Origin: Patagioenas fasciata
Taxonomy: Eukaryota > Chordata > Aves > Columbiformes > Columbidae
DNA length: 64,000 nucleotides
Assembly: GCF_037038585.1 (NCBI RefSeq)
Contig: NC_092523.1
Location: 5,001 to 69,000 of the forward strand
Direction: 5' to 3'
The notes beneath the pieces are model-generated. The model ran no database searches and was not told the DNA's origin. It worked only from the letters and a program-made list of their open reading frames with translations. This document shows, in pieces, positions 42,078-55,319 of the stretch (positions are counted from its first letter, which is position 1; every line of letters begins with the position of its first letter). The translations under genes were made by a program, and so were the position numbers.

Positions 42078-44512
42078 TAAAGCAACGATTCGGTCCAACG
42101 GCAATAGCTGAGTCTGGGGTCTTCGTGATTCTCAGCGGATCCTTTCCACGGACCTCAGACAGGTCTTCACTTTGTGCAGTTGGAGATACTGTTTTCAGTC
42201 ATATTAACAATGTGGTCGCCTAAAAAGAAAAAAGAAATTGTTAACATGCTCAGTGAAAAAACAGCACGCTACAGAAAACATTAGTCACCAATGCTCTTGG
42301 CTGTGAACGGTAAAACACCAGTGAAGAGACTGCCCGCCCTCCTACCCATGGCAACTCCATTCCAGATGATGGCAACAACCTCTGCATACACAATTTAGTA
42401 TATATGAACAAATTAACCACGGATGCCTAGAGCTCAGTCCGCCCACCCCTGACTCTGCAGCTCCGGGCAGAGCAGCTCCGAGCCAAACACGCACACGTGC
42501 AGACCGAAGTTCCACAGCACGTTACAGACAACACCACTACAACAGCACCAAAAATGCTCAACAACAAGAACAACTCCAAGACCAGACCCCACATCGATCA
42601 GAAGAACCGGCACAGAGGCAGCAGTGAGGCGAGCAGCCTCTACTGCAACCCCGGAATAAAAAGGAGCCCAACGTCACGGCCCCTTATGAATGGCACTGGC
42701 GCAAACACGCAGGGACAGCGCAAGCACAAGAAGCTGCTGCAAGACTCAAAAACTTCAAGATGCTGGGAAGAAGTGCCAGTCCCTGAGACTGGATGGGTAG
42801 AGAGCAGAGCTGCCGATGCAGCCCAGAACTACGCCATAAACACAACTGACCAGCGACATCCAAGGCACAAGAACCCTCCACGCTTTCGGCTGCTGATACA
42901 AGAAAACCAGCACCCAATTGGCGCTGCGCCAATCGGCACCGGCATTCCAGATCCCGGGATGGCACCCGAGATGCCTGTCGTGCCCCTCGAGCACAACGAG
43001 ACCCCAGCATCGTCTGACAGGCGCAAGGCAGGCTTCCCGAACTACACGACAACAGACACAGGCTGGAGCTGCCCTGCCTGGCACACCCTGCCATCGCTCT
43101 GCAAAGTCCCCAGGGTCTTTTCACCGCCCAAAGGGGACTGTTCCTGGATGGCTCTTTCCCCTATGGGAACTTGAACACCCTCCCTGCGATTCCCAGCCCC
43201 TTCCCAGCCCTCGTGTCTCCACTTAGCTTTCAGACGGCCCAGGGACCGAATCCATCTTCGACAGAGCATAACACCACGTGCGCTAACGGGCATCTCCCCG
43301 CATCGCCGGGTTCCTCCTCAACATCTACAGTAACACGAGAAAACACACGCTCACCGAGCCGTGCCAGCACACAGTATCGCGGGGTGAACGCCGACCCCTT
43401 CCGCAGCACCCACCTCCTGCTAAGTTCCACGGCGTTCCGCTCAGCGTGTGCTGCCTCGGGCGCAGTCAGAAACCCGCATCGCTCGTGACGCCTAAGACAG
43501 CGAGAAACAAAAGAACCGTAGCGCTTGGAACGAGTCCCCTGCCCCACGCTCCTCCCCGCCCCTACCCCGGCTCACCGCAAACGCTCCTCCAAGTGCAAAG
43601 GGCCAAAAAGGAGCCTGCAAAACAAGAAGGAAACGCTGAACCGAGTCACCACGCGACACTGGGCTCCTCAACTCCCACCGCCGCCTCACCTTCTCGGCTG
43701 CTGCTGGTCGGCGTGCGGCTTCGCTCCTCCGAGCTCGTCTGCGGCACCTGCAAAAACAAAGGCACCCGCTCGGACGCTGCCCGGAAGCACAGCCTGCCCG
43801 CGGACGGGCCCGCCTCCCCCTCCCTTACCTGGGCCGCTCGCCCGCCTGCCCGCCCTTGCTTTGGACTGCCACGCTGTTGACCACAAAGAGGTTCAGCTAC
43901 CGCCCGTAAAACACAACCTGACTAGGCTTGGGTTACACAAACGGACTTGCACTTCTTTGACTCATTTTAAGCAGAGCCTCTCCTTGGGGAAAAAAAATGC
44001 CCACTCTGAGCTCCCGAACACTAGGGAGCCGTGGGGAAACCAGTGAAAGCCAAGACCGACAGCAGCAACGTCAAGTGGAATTTTGCTCCAATTCTGATGG
44101 TGCACTTAAAAGCCTCTCTCTGTCCTACCAATGACTGGTCCCTTGTAGGAAGGACAAACTTTCTTACCTGAACAGCCTAAATTGAAGACGCCCGCCCCTC
44201 CGGCAACCTGATTGGCTGCCTACGCACATCAACTGCCACTCTCCCGGTCTAGCAGCGCTCCGCCCCTCCAGCCCTCCCGAGCGATCCGATTGGCCCGCTC
44301 TGCATCCTCACTCGCCTTCTCGCCGCCCTGCCGGGACCGCCCCGCCCTTTGCCCACGCGGCTTCCAACTGCCGCGTTTAAAAGGAAACAACAAACCGCGC
44401 TCCTTTGCTTGACGCTGAAAAGCGGGGCGGATGCTTACCCACGGCAGAAAAAACCCTTCTATCTTGCATTGCCCTTCGGCATTACAATTGCACAGGTATG
44501 AACTCGGTCGGG

Positions 44513-47211
44513 CTGAGAGGTGAAGCCAGAGACAAAAGAAACCAAACAAGCCCCATTAGGTGGGAACAATGAACGAGCAAGCGCCGGGCACGCGCGTGCA
44601 GAGCGCGTGGACAGTACACGCAGCATATCACGTTATTGCACGGCACATGTTACAAACAATCACATTGTTGCTAGGCACTTGGACAGGGCAGCTTTGGTAT
44701 AAAGCCAGCCCCGGCCGACAACAACGGGAACTCTGCGAACATCGCATTGGTGCGTCGGGTTTCGTCGCTCGCATGGTAAAGCAACGATTCGGTCCAACAG
44801 CAATAGCTGAGTCTGGGGTCTTCGTGATTCTCAGCGGATCCTTTCCACGGACCTCAGACAGGTCTTCACTTTGTGCAGTTGGAGATACTGTTTTCAGTCA
44901 TATTAACAATGTGGTCGCCTAAAAAGAAAAAAGAAATTGTTAACATGCTCAGTGAAAAAACAGCACGCTACAGAAAACATTAGTCACCAATGCTCTTGGC
45001 TGTGAACGGTAAAACACCAGTGAAGAGCCTGCCCGCCCTCCTACCCATGGCAACTCCATTCCAGATGATGGTAACAACCTATGCATACACAATTTAGTAT
45101 ATATGAACAAATTAACCACGGATGCCTAGAGCTCAGTCCGCCCACCCCTGACTCTGCAGCTCCGGGCAGAGCAGCTCCGAGCCAAACACGCACACGTGCA
45201 GACCGAAGTTCCACAGCACGTTACAGACAACATCACTACAACAGCACCAAAAATGCTCAACAACAAGAAGAACTCCAAGACCAGACCCCACATCGATCAG
45301 AAGAACCGGCACAGAGGCAGCAGTGAGGCGAGCAGCCTCTACTGCAACCCCGGAATAAAAAGGAGCCCAACGTCACGGCCCCTTATGAATGGCACTGGCG
45401 CAAACACGCAGGGACAGCGCAAGCACAAGAAGCTGCTGCAAGACTCAAAAACTTCAAGATGCTGGGAAGAAGTGCCAGTCCCTGAGACTGGATGGGTAGA
45501 GAGCAGAGCTGCCGATGCAGCCCAGAACTACGCCATAAACACAACTGACCAGCGACATCCAAGGCACAAGAACCGTCCACGCTTTCGGCTGCTGATACAA
45601 GAAAACCAGCACCCAATTGGCGCTGCGCCAATCGGCACCGGCATTCCAGATCCCGGGATGGCACCCGAGATGCCTGTCGTGCCCCTCGAGCACAACGAGA
45701 CCCCAGCATCGTCTGACAGGCGCAAGGCAGGCTTCCCGAACTACACGACAACAGACACAGGCTGGAGCTGCCCTGCCCGGCACACCCTGCCATCGCTCTG
45801 CAAAGTCCCCAGGGTCTTTTCACCGCCCAAAGGGGACTGTTCCTGGATGGCTCTTTCCCCTATGGGAACTTGAACACCCTCCCTGCGATTCCCAGCCCCT
45901 TCCCAGCCCTCGTGTCTCCACTTAGCTTTCAGACGGCCCAGGGACCGAATCCATCTTCGACAGAGCATAACACCACGTGCGCTAACGGGCATCTCCCCGC
46001 ATCGCCGGGTTCCTCTTCAACACCTACAGTAACACGAGAAAACACACGCTCACCGAGCCGTGCCAGCACACAGTATCGCGGGGTGAACGCCGACCCCTTC
46101 CGCAGCACCCACCTCCTGCTAAGTTCCACGGCGTTCCGCTCAGCGTGTGGTACCTCGGGCGCAGTCAGAAACCCGCATCGCTCGTGACGCCTAAGACAGC
46201 GAGAAACAAAAGAACCGTAGCGCTTGGAACGAGTCCCCTGCCCCACGCTCCTCCCCGCCCCTACCCCGGCTCACCGCAAACGCTCCTCCAAGTGCAAAGG
46301 GCCAAAAAGGAGCCTGCAAAACAAGAAGGAAACGCTGAACCGAGTCACCACGCGACACTGGGCTCCTCAACTCCCACCGCCGCCTCACCTTCTCGGCTGC
46401 TGCTGGTCGGCGTGCGGCTTCGCTCCTCCGAGCTCGTCTGCGGCACCTGCAAAAACAAAGGCACCCGCTCGGACGCTGCCCGGAAGCACAGCCTGCCCGC
46501 GGACGGGCCCGCCTCCCCCTCCCTTACCTGGGCCGCTCGCCCGCCTGCCCGCCCTTGCTTTGGACTGCCACGCTGTTGACCACAAAGAGGTTCAGCTACC
46601 GCCCGTAAAACACAACCTGACTAGGCTTGGGTTACACAAACGGACTTGCACTTCTTTGACTCATTTTAAGCAGAGCCTCTCCTTGGGGAAAAAAAATGCC
46701 CACTCTGACCTCCCGAACACTAGGGAGCCGTGGGGAAACCAGTGAAAGCCAAGACCGACAGCAGCAACGTCAAGTGGAATTTCGCTCCAATTCTGATGGT
46801 GCACTTGAAAGCCTCTCTCTGTCCTACCAATGACTGGTCCCTTGTAGGAAGGACAAACTTTCTTACCTGAACAGCCTAAATTGAAGACGCCCGCCCCTCC
46901 GGCAACCTGATTGGCTGCCTACGCACATCAACTGCCACTCTCCCGGTCTAGCAGCGCTCCGCCCCTCCAGCCCTCCCGAGTGATCCGATTGGCCCGCTCT
47001 GCATCCTCACTCGCCTTCTCGCCGCCCTGCCGGGACCGCCCCGCCCTTTGCCCACGCGGCTTCCAACTGCCGCGTTTAAAAGGAAACAACAAACCGCGCT
47101 CCTTTGCTTGACGCTGAAAAGCGGGGCGGATGCTTACCCACGGCAGAAAAAACCCTTCTATCTTGCATTGCCCTTCGGCATTACAATTGCACAGGTATGA
47201 ACTCGGTCGGG
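44513..47211. repeat. 2.7-kb array, unit 3
   Basis: 2,699 bp. Private changes include CCCCATTAGG near 44,555 and GGTTTCGTC near 44,760. Confidence 0.97.
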
Positions 47212-49910
47212 CTGAGAGGTGAAGCCAGAGACAAAAGAAACCAAAGGAGCCCCATGAGGTGGGAACAATGAACGAGCAAGCGCCGGGCACGCGCGTGCAG
47301 AGCGCGTGGACAGTACACGCAGCATATCACGTTATTGCACGGCACATGTTACAAACAATCACATTGTTGCTAGGCACTTGGACAGGGCAGCTTTGGTATA
47401 AAGCCAGCCCCGGCCGACAACAACGGGAACTCTGCGAACATCGCATTGGTGCGTCGGGTTCCGTCGCTCGCATGGTAAAGCAACGATTCGGTCCAACAGC
47501 AATAGCTGAGTCTGGGGTCTTCGTGATTCTCAGCGGATCCTTTCCACGGACCTCAGACAGGTCTTCACTTTGTGCAGCTGGAGATACTGTTTTCAGTCAT
47601 ATTAACAATGTGGTCGCCTAAAAAGAAAAAAGAAATTGTTAACATGCTCAGTGAAAAAACAGCACGCTACAGAAAACATTAGTCACCAATGCTCTTGGCT
47701 GTGAACGGTAAAACACCAGTGAAGAGCCTGCCCGCCCTCCTACCCATGGCAACTCCATTCCAGATGATGGCAACAACCTCTGCATACACAATTTAGTATA
47801 TATGAACAAATTAACCACGGATGCCTAGAGCTCAGTCCGCCCACCCCTGACTCTGCAGCTCCGGGCAGAGCAGCTCCGAGCCAAACACGCACACGTGCAG
47901 ACCGAAGTTCCACAGCACGTTACAGACAACATCACTACAACAGCACCAAAAATGCTCAACAACAAGAAGAACTCCAAGACCAGACCCCAAATCGATCAGA
48001 AGAACCGGCACAGAGGCAGCAGTGAGGCGAGCAGCCTCTACTGCAACCCCGGAATAAAAAGGAGCCCAACGTCACGGCCCCTTATGAATGGCACTGGCGC
48101 AAACACGCAGGGACAGCGCAAGCACAAGAAGCTGCTGCAAGACTCAAAAACTTCAAGATGCTGGGAAGAAGTGCCAGTCCCTGAGACTGGATGGGTAGAG
48201 AGCAGAGCTGCCGATGCAGCCCAGAACTACGCCATAAACACAACTGACCAGCGACATCCAAGGCACAAGAACCCTCCACGCTTTCGGCTGCTGATACAAG
48301 AAAACCAGCACCCAATTGGCGCTGCGCCAATCGGCACCGGCATTCCAGATCCCGGGATGGCACCCGAGATGCCTGTCATGCCCCTCGAGCACAACGAGAC
48401 CCCAGCATCGTCTGACAGGCGCAAGGCAGGCTTCCCGAACTACACGACAACAGACACAGGCTGGAGCTGCCCTGCCCGGCACACCCTGCCATCGCTCTGC
48501 AAAGTCCCCAGGGTCTTTTCACCGCCCAAAGGGGACTGTTCCTGGATGGCTCTTTCCCCTATGGGAACTTGAACACCCTCCCTGCGATTCCCAGCCCCTT
48601 CCCAGCCCTCGTGTCTCCACTTAGCTTTCAGACGGCCCAGGGACCGAATCCATCTTCGACAGAGCATAACACCACGTGCGCTAACGGGCATCTCCCCGCA
48701 TCGCCGGGTTCCTCTTCAACATCTACAGTAACAAGAGAAAACACACGCTCACCGAGCCGTGCCAGCACACAGTATCGCGGGGTGAACGCCGACCCCTTCC
48801 GCAGCACCCACCTCCTGCTAAGTTCCACGGCGTTCCGCTCAGCGTGTGGTACCTCGGGCGCAGTCAGAAACCCGCATCGCTCGTGACGCCTAAGACAGCG
48901 AGAAACAAAAGAACCGTAGCGCTTGGAACGAGTCCCCTGCCCCACGCTCCTCCTCGCCCCTACCCCGGCTCACCGCAAACGCTCCTCCAAGTGCAAAGGG
49001 CCAAAAAGGAGCCTGCAAAACAAGAAGGAAACGCTGAACCGAGTCACCACGCGACACTGGGCTCCTCAACTCCCACCGCCGCCTCACCTTCTCGGCTGCT
49101 GCTGGTCGGCGTGCGGCTTCGCTCCTCCGAGCTCGTCTGCGGCACCTGCAAAAACAAAGTCACCCGCTCGGACGCTGCCCGGAAGCACAGCCTGCCCGCG
49201 GACGGGCCCGCCTCCCCCTCCCTTACCTGGGCCGCTCGCCCGCCTGTCCGCCCTTGCTTTGGACTGCCACGCTGTTGACCACAAAGAGGTTCAGCTACCG
49301 CCCGTAAAACACAACCTGACTAGGCTCGGGTTACACAAACGGACTTGCACTTCTTTGACTCATTTTAAGCAGAGCCTCTCCTTGGGGAAAAAAAATGCCC
49401 ACTCTGACCTCCCGAACACTAGGGAGCCGTGGGGAAACCAGTGAAAGCCAAGACCGACAGCAGCAACGTCAAGTGGAATTTCGCTCCAATTCTGATGGTG
49501 CACTTGAAAGCCTCTCTCTGTCCTACCAATGACTGGTCCCTTGTAGGAAGGACAAACTTTCTTACCTGAACAGCCTAAATTGAAGACGCCCGCCCCTCCG
49601 GCAACCTGATTGGCTGCCTACGCATATCAACTGCCACTCTCCCGGTCTAGCAGCGCTCCGCCCCTCCAGCCCTCCCGAGCGATCCGATTGGCCCGCTCTG
49701 CATCCTCACTCGCCTTCTCGCCGCCCTGCCGGGACCACCCCACCCTTTGCCCGCGCGGCTTCCAACTGCCGCGTTTAAAAGGAAACAACAAACCGCGCTC
49801 CTTTGCTTGACGCTGAGAAGCGGGGCGGATGCTTACCCACGGCAGAAAAAACCCTTCTATCTTGCATTGCCCTTCGGCATTACAATTGCACAGGTATGAA
49901 CTCGGTCGGG
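47212..49910. repeat. 2.7-kb array, unit 4
   Basis: 2,699 bp. It shares the CCCAAATCGATC variant (near 47,990) with unit 7. Confidence 0.97.
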
Positions 49911-52620
49911 CTGAGAGGTGAAGCCAGAGACAAAAGAAACCAAAGGAGCCCCATGAGGTGGGAACAATGAACGAGCAAGCGCCGGGCACGCGCGTGCAGA
50001 GTGCGTGCAGAGCGCGTGGACAGTACACGCAGCATATCACGTTATTGCACGGCACATGTTACAAACAATCACATTGTTGCTAGGCACTTGGACAGGGCAG
50101 CTTTGGTATAAAGCCAGCCCCGGCCGACAACAACGGGAACTCTGCGAACATCGCATTGGTGCGTCGGGTTCCGTCGCTCGCATGGTAAAGCAACGATTCG
50201 GTCCAACGGCAATAGCTGAGTCTGGGGTCTTCGTGATTCTCAGCGGATCCTTTCCACGGACCTCAGACAGGTCTTCACTTTGTGCAGTTGGAGATACTGT
50301 TTTCAGTCATATTAACAATGTGGTCGCCTAAAAAGAAAAAAGAAATTGTTAACATGCTCAGTGAAAAAACAGCACGCTACAGAAAACATTAGTCACCAAT
50401 GCTCTTGGCTGTGAACGGTAAAACACCAGTGAAGAGCCTGCCCGCCCTCCTACCCATGGCAACTCCATTCCAGATGATGGCAACAACCTCTGCATACACA
50501 ATTTAGTATATATGAACAAATTAACCACGGATGCCTAGAGCTCAGTCCGCCCACCCCTGACTCTGCAGCTCCGGGCAGAGCAGCTCCGAGCCAAACACGC
50601 ACACGTGCAGACCGAAGTTCCACAGCACGTTACAGACAACATCACTACAACAGCACCAAAAATGCTCAACAACAAGAAGAACTCCAAGACCAGACCCCAC
50701 ATCGATCAGAAGAACCGGCACAGAGGCAGCAGTGAGGCGAGCAGCCTCTACTGCAACCCCGGAATAAAAAGGAGCCCAACGTCACGGCCCCTTATGAATG
50801 GCACTGGCGCAAACACGCAGGGACAGCGCAAGCACAAGAAGCTGCTGCAAGACTCAAAAACTTCAAGATGCTGGGAAGAAGTGCCAGTCCCTGAGACTGG
50901 ATGGGTAGAGAGCAGAGCTGCCGATGCAGCCCAGAACTACGCCATAAACACAACTGACCAGCGACATCCAAGGCACAAGAACCCTCCACGCTTTCGGCTG
51001 CTGATACAAGAAAACCAGCACCCAATTGGCGCTGCGCCAATCGGCACCGGCATTCCAGATCCCGGGATGGCACCCGAGATGCCTGTCGTGCCCCTCGAGC
51101 ACAACGAGACCCCAGCATCGTCTGACAGGCGCAAGGCAGGCTTCCCGAACTACACGACAACAGACACAGGCTGGAGCTGCCCTGCCTGGCACACCCTGCC
51201 ATCGCTCTGCAAAGTCCCCAGGGTCTTTTCACCGCCCAAAGGGGACTGTTCCTGGATGGCTCTTTCCCCTATGGGAACTTGAACACCCTCCCTGCGATTC
51301 CCAGCCCCTTCCCAGCCCTCGTGTCTCCACTTAGCTTTCAGACGGCCCAGGGACCGAATCCATCTTCGACAGAGCATAACACCACGTGCGCTAACGGGCA
51401 TCTCCCCGCATCGCCGGGTTCCTCCTCAACATCTACAGTAACACGAGAAAACACACGCTCACCGAGCCGTGCCAGCACACTGTATCGCGGGGTGAACGCC
51501 GACCCCTTCCGCAGCACCCACCTCCTGCTAAGTTCCACGGCGTTCCGCTCAGCGTGTGGTACCTCGGGCGCAGTCAGAAACCCGCATCGCTCGTGACGCC
51601 TAAGACAGCGAGAAACAAAAGAACCGTAGCGCTTGGAACGAGTCCCCTGCCCCACGCTCCTCCCCGCCCCTACCCCGGCTCACCGCAAACGCTCCTCCAA
51701 GTGCAAAGGGCCAAAAAGGAGCCTGCAAAACAAGAAGGAAACGCTGAACCGAGTCACCACGCGACACTGGGCTCCTCAACTCCCACCGCCGCCTCACCTT
51801 CTCGGCTGCTGCTGGTCGGCGTGCGGCTTCGCTCCTCCGAGCTCGTCTGCGGCACCTGCAAAAACAAAGGCACCCGCTCGGACGCTGCCCGGAAGCACAG
51901 CCTGCCCGCGGACGGGCCCGCCTCCCCCTCCCTTACCTGGGCCGCTCGCCCGCCTGCCCGCCCTTGCTTTGGACTGCCACGCTGTTGACCACAAAGAGGT
52001 TCAGCTACCGCCCGTAAAACACAACCTGACTAGGCTTGGGTTACACAAACGGACTTGCACTTCTTTGACTCATTTTAAGCAGAGCCTCTCCTTGGGGAAA
52101 AAAAATGCCCACTCTGAGCTCCCGAACACTAGGGAGCCGTGGGGAAACCAGTGAAAGCCAAGACCGACAGCAGCAACGTCAAGTGGAATTTCGCTCCAAT
52201 TCTGATGGTGCACTTAAAAGCCTGTCTCTGTCCTACCAATGACTGGTCCCTTGTAGGAAGGACAAACTTTCTTACCTGAACAGCCTAAATTGAAGACGCC
52301 CGCCCCTCCGGCAACCTGATTGGCTGCCTACGCACATCAACTGCCACTCTCCCGGTCTAGCAGCGCTCCGCCCCTCCAGCCCTCCCGAGAGATCCGATTG
52401 GCCCGCTCTGCATCCTCACTCGCCTTCTCGCCGCCCTGCCGGGACCGCCCCGCCCTTTGCCCACGCGGCTTCCAACTGCCGCGTTTAAAAGGAAACAACA
52501 AACCGCGCTCCTTTGCTTGACGCTGAAAAGCGGGGCGGATGCTTACCCACGGCAGAAAAAACCCTTCTATCTTGCATTGCCCTTCGGCATTACAATTGCA
52601 CAAGTATGAACTCGGTCGGG
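49911..52620. repeat. 2.7-kb array, unit 5 with 11-bp duplication
   Basis: 2,710 bp: an 11-bp tandem duplication (GCGTGCAGAGT) near 49,990-50,012 accounts for the extra length. Its right half shares variants with units 6 and 9, for example CACACTGTATCG near 51,478 and AAAAGCCTGTCTC near 52,215. Confidence 0.97.
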
Positions 52621-55319
52621 CTGAGAGGTGAAGCCAGAGACAAAAGAAACCAAAGGAGCCCCATGAGGTGGGAACAATGAACGAGCAAGCGCCGGGCACG
52701 CGCGTGCAGAGCGCGTGGACAGTACACGCAGCATATCACGTTATTGCACGGCACATGTTACAAACAATCACATTGTTGCTAGGCACTTGGACAGGGCAGC
52801 TTTGGTATAAAGTCAGCCCCGGCCGACAACAACGGGAACTCTGCGAACATCGCATCGGTGCGTGGGGTTCCGTCGCTCGCATGGTAAAGCAACGATTCGG
52901 TCCAACAGCAATAGCTGAGTCTGGGGTCTTCGTGATTCTCAGCGGATCCTTTCCACGGACCTCAGACAGGTCTTCACTTTGTGCAGCTGGAGATACTGTT
53001 TTCAGTCATATTAACAATGTGGTCGCCTAAAAAGAAAAAAGAAATTGTTAACATGCTCAGTGAAAAAACAGCACGCTACAGAAAACATTAGTCACCAATG
53101 CTCTTGGCTGTGAACGGTAAAACACCAGTGAAGAGCCTGCCCGCCCTCCTACCCATGGCAACTCCATTCCAGATGATGGCAACAACCTCTGCATACACAA
53201 TTTAGTATATATGAACAAATTAACCACGGATGCCTAGAGCTCAGTCCGCCCACCCCTGACTCTGCAGCTCCGGGCAGAGCAGCTCCGAGCCAAACACGCA
53301 CACGTGCAGACCGAAGTTCCACAGCACGTTACAGACAACATCACTACAACAGCACCAAAAATGCTCAACAACAAGAAGAACTCCAAGACCAGACCCCACA
53401 TCGATCAGAAGAACCGGCACAGAGGCAGCAGTGAGGCGAGCAGCCTCTACTGCAACCCCGGAATAAAAAGGAGCCCAACGTCACGGCCCCTTATGAATGG
53501 CACTGGCGCAAACACGCAGGGACAGCGCAAGCACAAGAAGCTGCTGCAAGACTCAAAAACTTCAAGATGCTGGGAAGAAGTGCCAGTCCCTGAGACTGGA
53601 TGGGTAGAGAGCAGAGCTGCCGATGCAGCCCAGAACTACGCCATAAACACAACTGACCAGCGACATCCAAGGCACAAGAACCGTCCACGCTTTCGGCTGC
53701 TGATACAAGAAAACCAGCACCCAATTGGCGCTGCGCCAATCGGCACCGGCATTCCAGATCCCGGGATGGCACCCGAGATGCCTGTCGTGCCCCTCGAGCA
53801 CAACGAGACCCCAGCATCGTCTGACAGGCGCAAGGCAGGCTTCCCGAACTACACGACAACAGACACAGGCTGGAGCTGCCCTGCCTGGCACACCCTGCCA
53901 TCGCTCTGCAAAGTCCCCAGGGTCTTTTCACCGCCCAAAGGGGACTGTTCCTGGATGGCTCTTTCCCCTATGGGAACTTGAACACCCTCCCTGCGATTCC
54001 CAGCCCCTTCCCAGCCCTCGTGTCTCCACTTAGCTTTCAGACGGCCCAGGGACCGAATCCATCTTCGACAGAGCATAACACCACGTGCGCTAACGGGCAT
54101 CTCCCCGCATCGCCGGGTTCCTCCTCAACATCTACAGTAACACGAGAAAACACACGCTCACCGAGCCGTGCCAGCACACTGTATCGCGGGGTGAACGCCG
54201 ACCCCTTCCGCAGCACCCACCTCCTGCTAAGTTCCACGGCGTTCCGCTCAGCGTGTGGTACCTCGGGCGCAGTCAGAAACCCGCATCGCTCGTGACGCCT
54301 AAGACAGCGAGAAACAAAAGAACCGTAGCGCTTGGAACGAGTCCCCTGCCCCACGCTCCTCCCCGCCCCTACCCCGGCTCACCGCAAACGCTCCTCCAAG
54401 TGCAAAGGGCCAAAAAGGAGCCTGCAAAACAAGAAGGAAACGCTGAACCGAGTCACCACGCGACACTGGGCTCCTCAACTCCCACCGCCGCCTCACCTTC
54501 TCGGCTGCTGCTGGTCGGCGTGCGGCTTCGCTCCTCCGAGCTCGTCTGCGGCACCTGCAAAAACAAAGGCACCCGCTCGGACGCTGCCCGGAAGCACAGC
54601 CTGCCCGCGGACGGGCCCGCCTCCCCCTCCCTTACCTGGGCCGCTCGCCCGCCTGCCCGCCCTTGCTTTGGACTGCCACGCTGTTGACCACAAAGAGGTT
54701 CAGCTACCGCCCGTAAAACACAACCTGACTAGGCTTGGGTTACACAAACGGACTTGCACTTCTTTGACTCATTTTAAGCAGAGCCTCTCCTTGGGGAAAA
54801 AAAATGCCCACTCTGAGCTCCCGAACACTAGGGAGCCGTGGGGAAACCAGTGAAAGCCAAGACCGACAGCAGCAACGTCAAGTGGAATTTCGCTCCAATT
54901 CTGATGGTGCACTTAAAAGCCTGTCTCTGTCCTACCAATGACTGGTCCCTTGTAGGAAGGACAAACTTTCTTACCTGAACAGCCTAAATTGAAGACGCCC
55001 GCCCCTCCGGCAACCTGATTGGCTGCCTACGCACATCAACTGCCACTCTCCCGGTCTAGCAGCGCTCCGCCCCTCCAGCCCTCCCGAGAGATCCGATTGG
55101 CCCGCTCTGCATCCTCACTCGCCTTCTCGCCGCCCTGCCGGGACCGCCCCGCCCTTTGCCCACGCGGCTTCCAACTGCCGCGTTTAAAAGGAAACAACAA
55201 ACCGCGCTCCTTTGCTTGACGCTGAAAAGCGGGGCGGATGCTTACCCACGGCAGAAAAAACCCTTCTATCTTGCATTGCCCTTCGGCATTACAATTGCAC
55301 AAGTATGAACTCGGTCGGG
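52621..55319. repeat. 2.7-kb array, unit 6
   Basis: 2,699 bp. It shares AAAGTCAGCCCC and GTGCGTGGGG near 52,810-52,865 with units 7 and 10, and the CACACTGTATCG variant with units 5 and 9. Confidence 0.97.

Larger units (their letters stand above)
35676..44512. repeat. 2.7-kb array, unit 2, split by an ERV
   Basis: Without the retroviral insertion (35,940-42,072) and one copy of its 5-bp duplication, the unit is exactly 2,699 bp. The other nine copies supply the empty target site GCTCGCATGGTAAAGC. Confidence 0.97.
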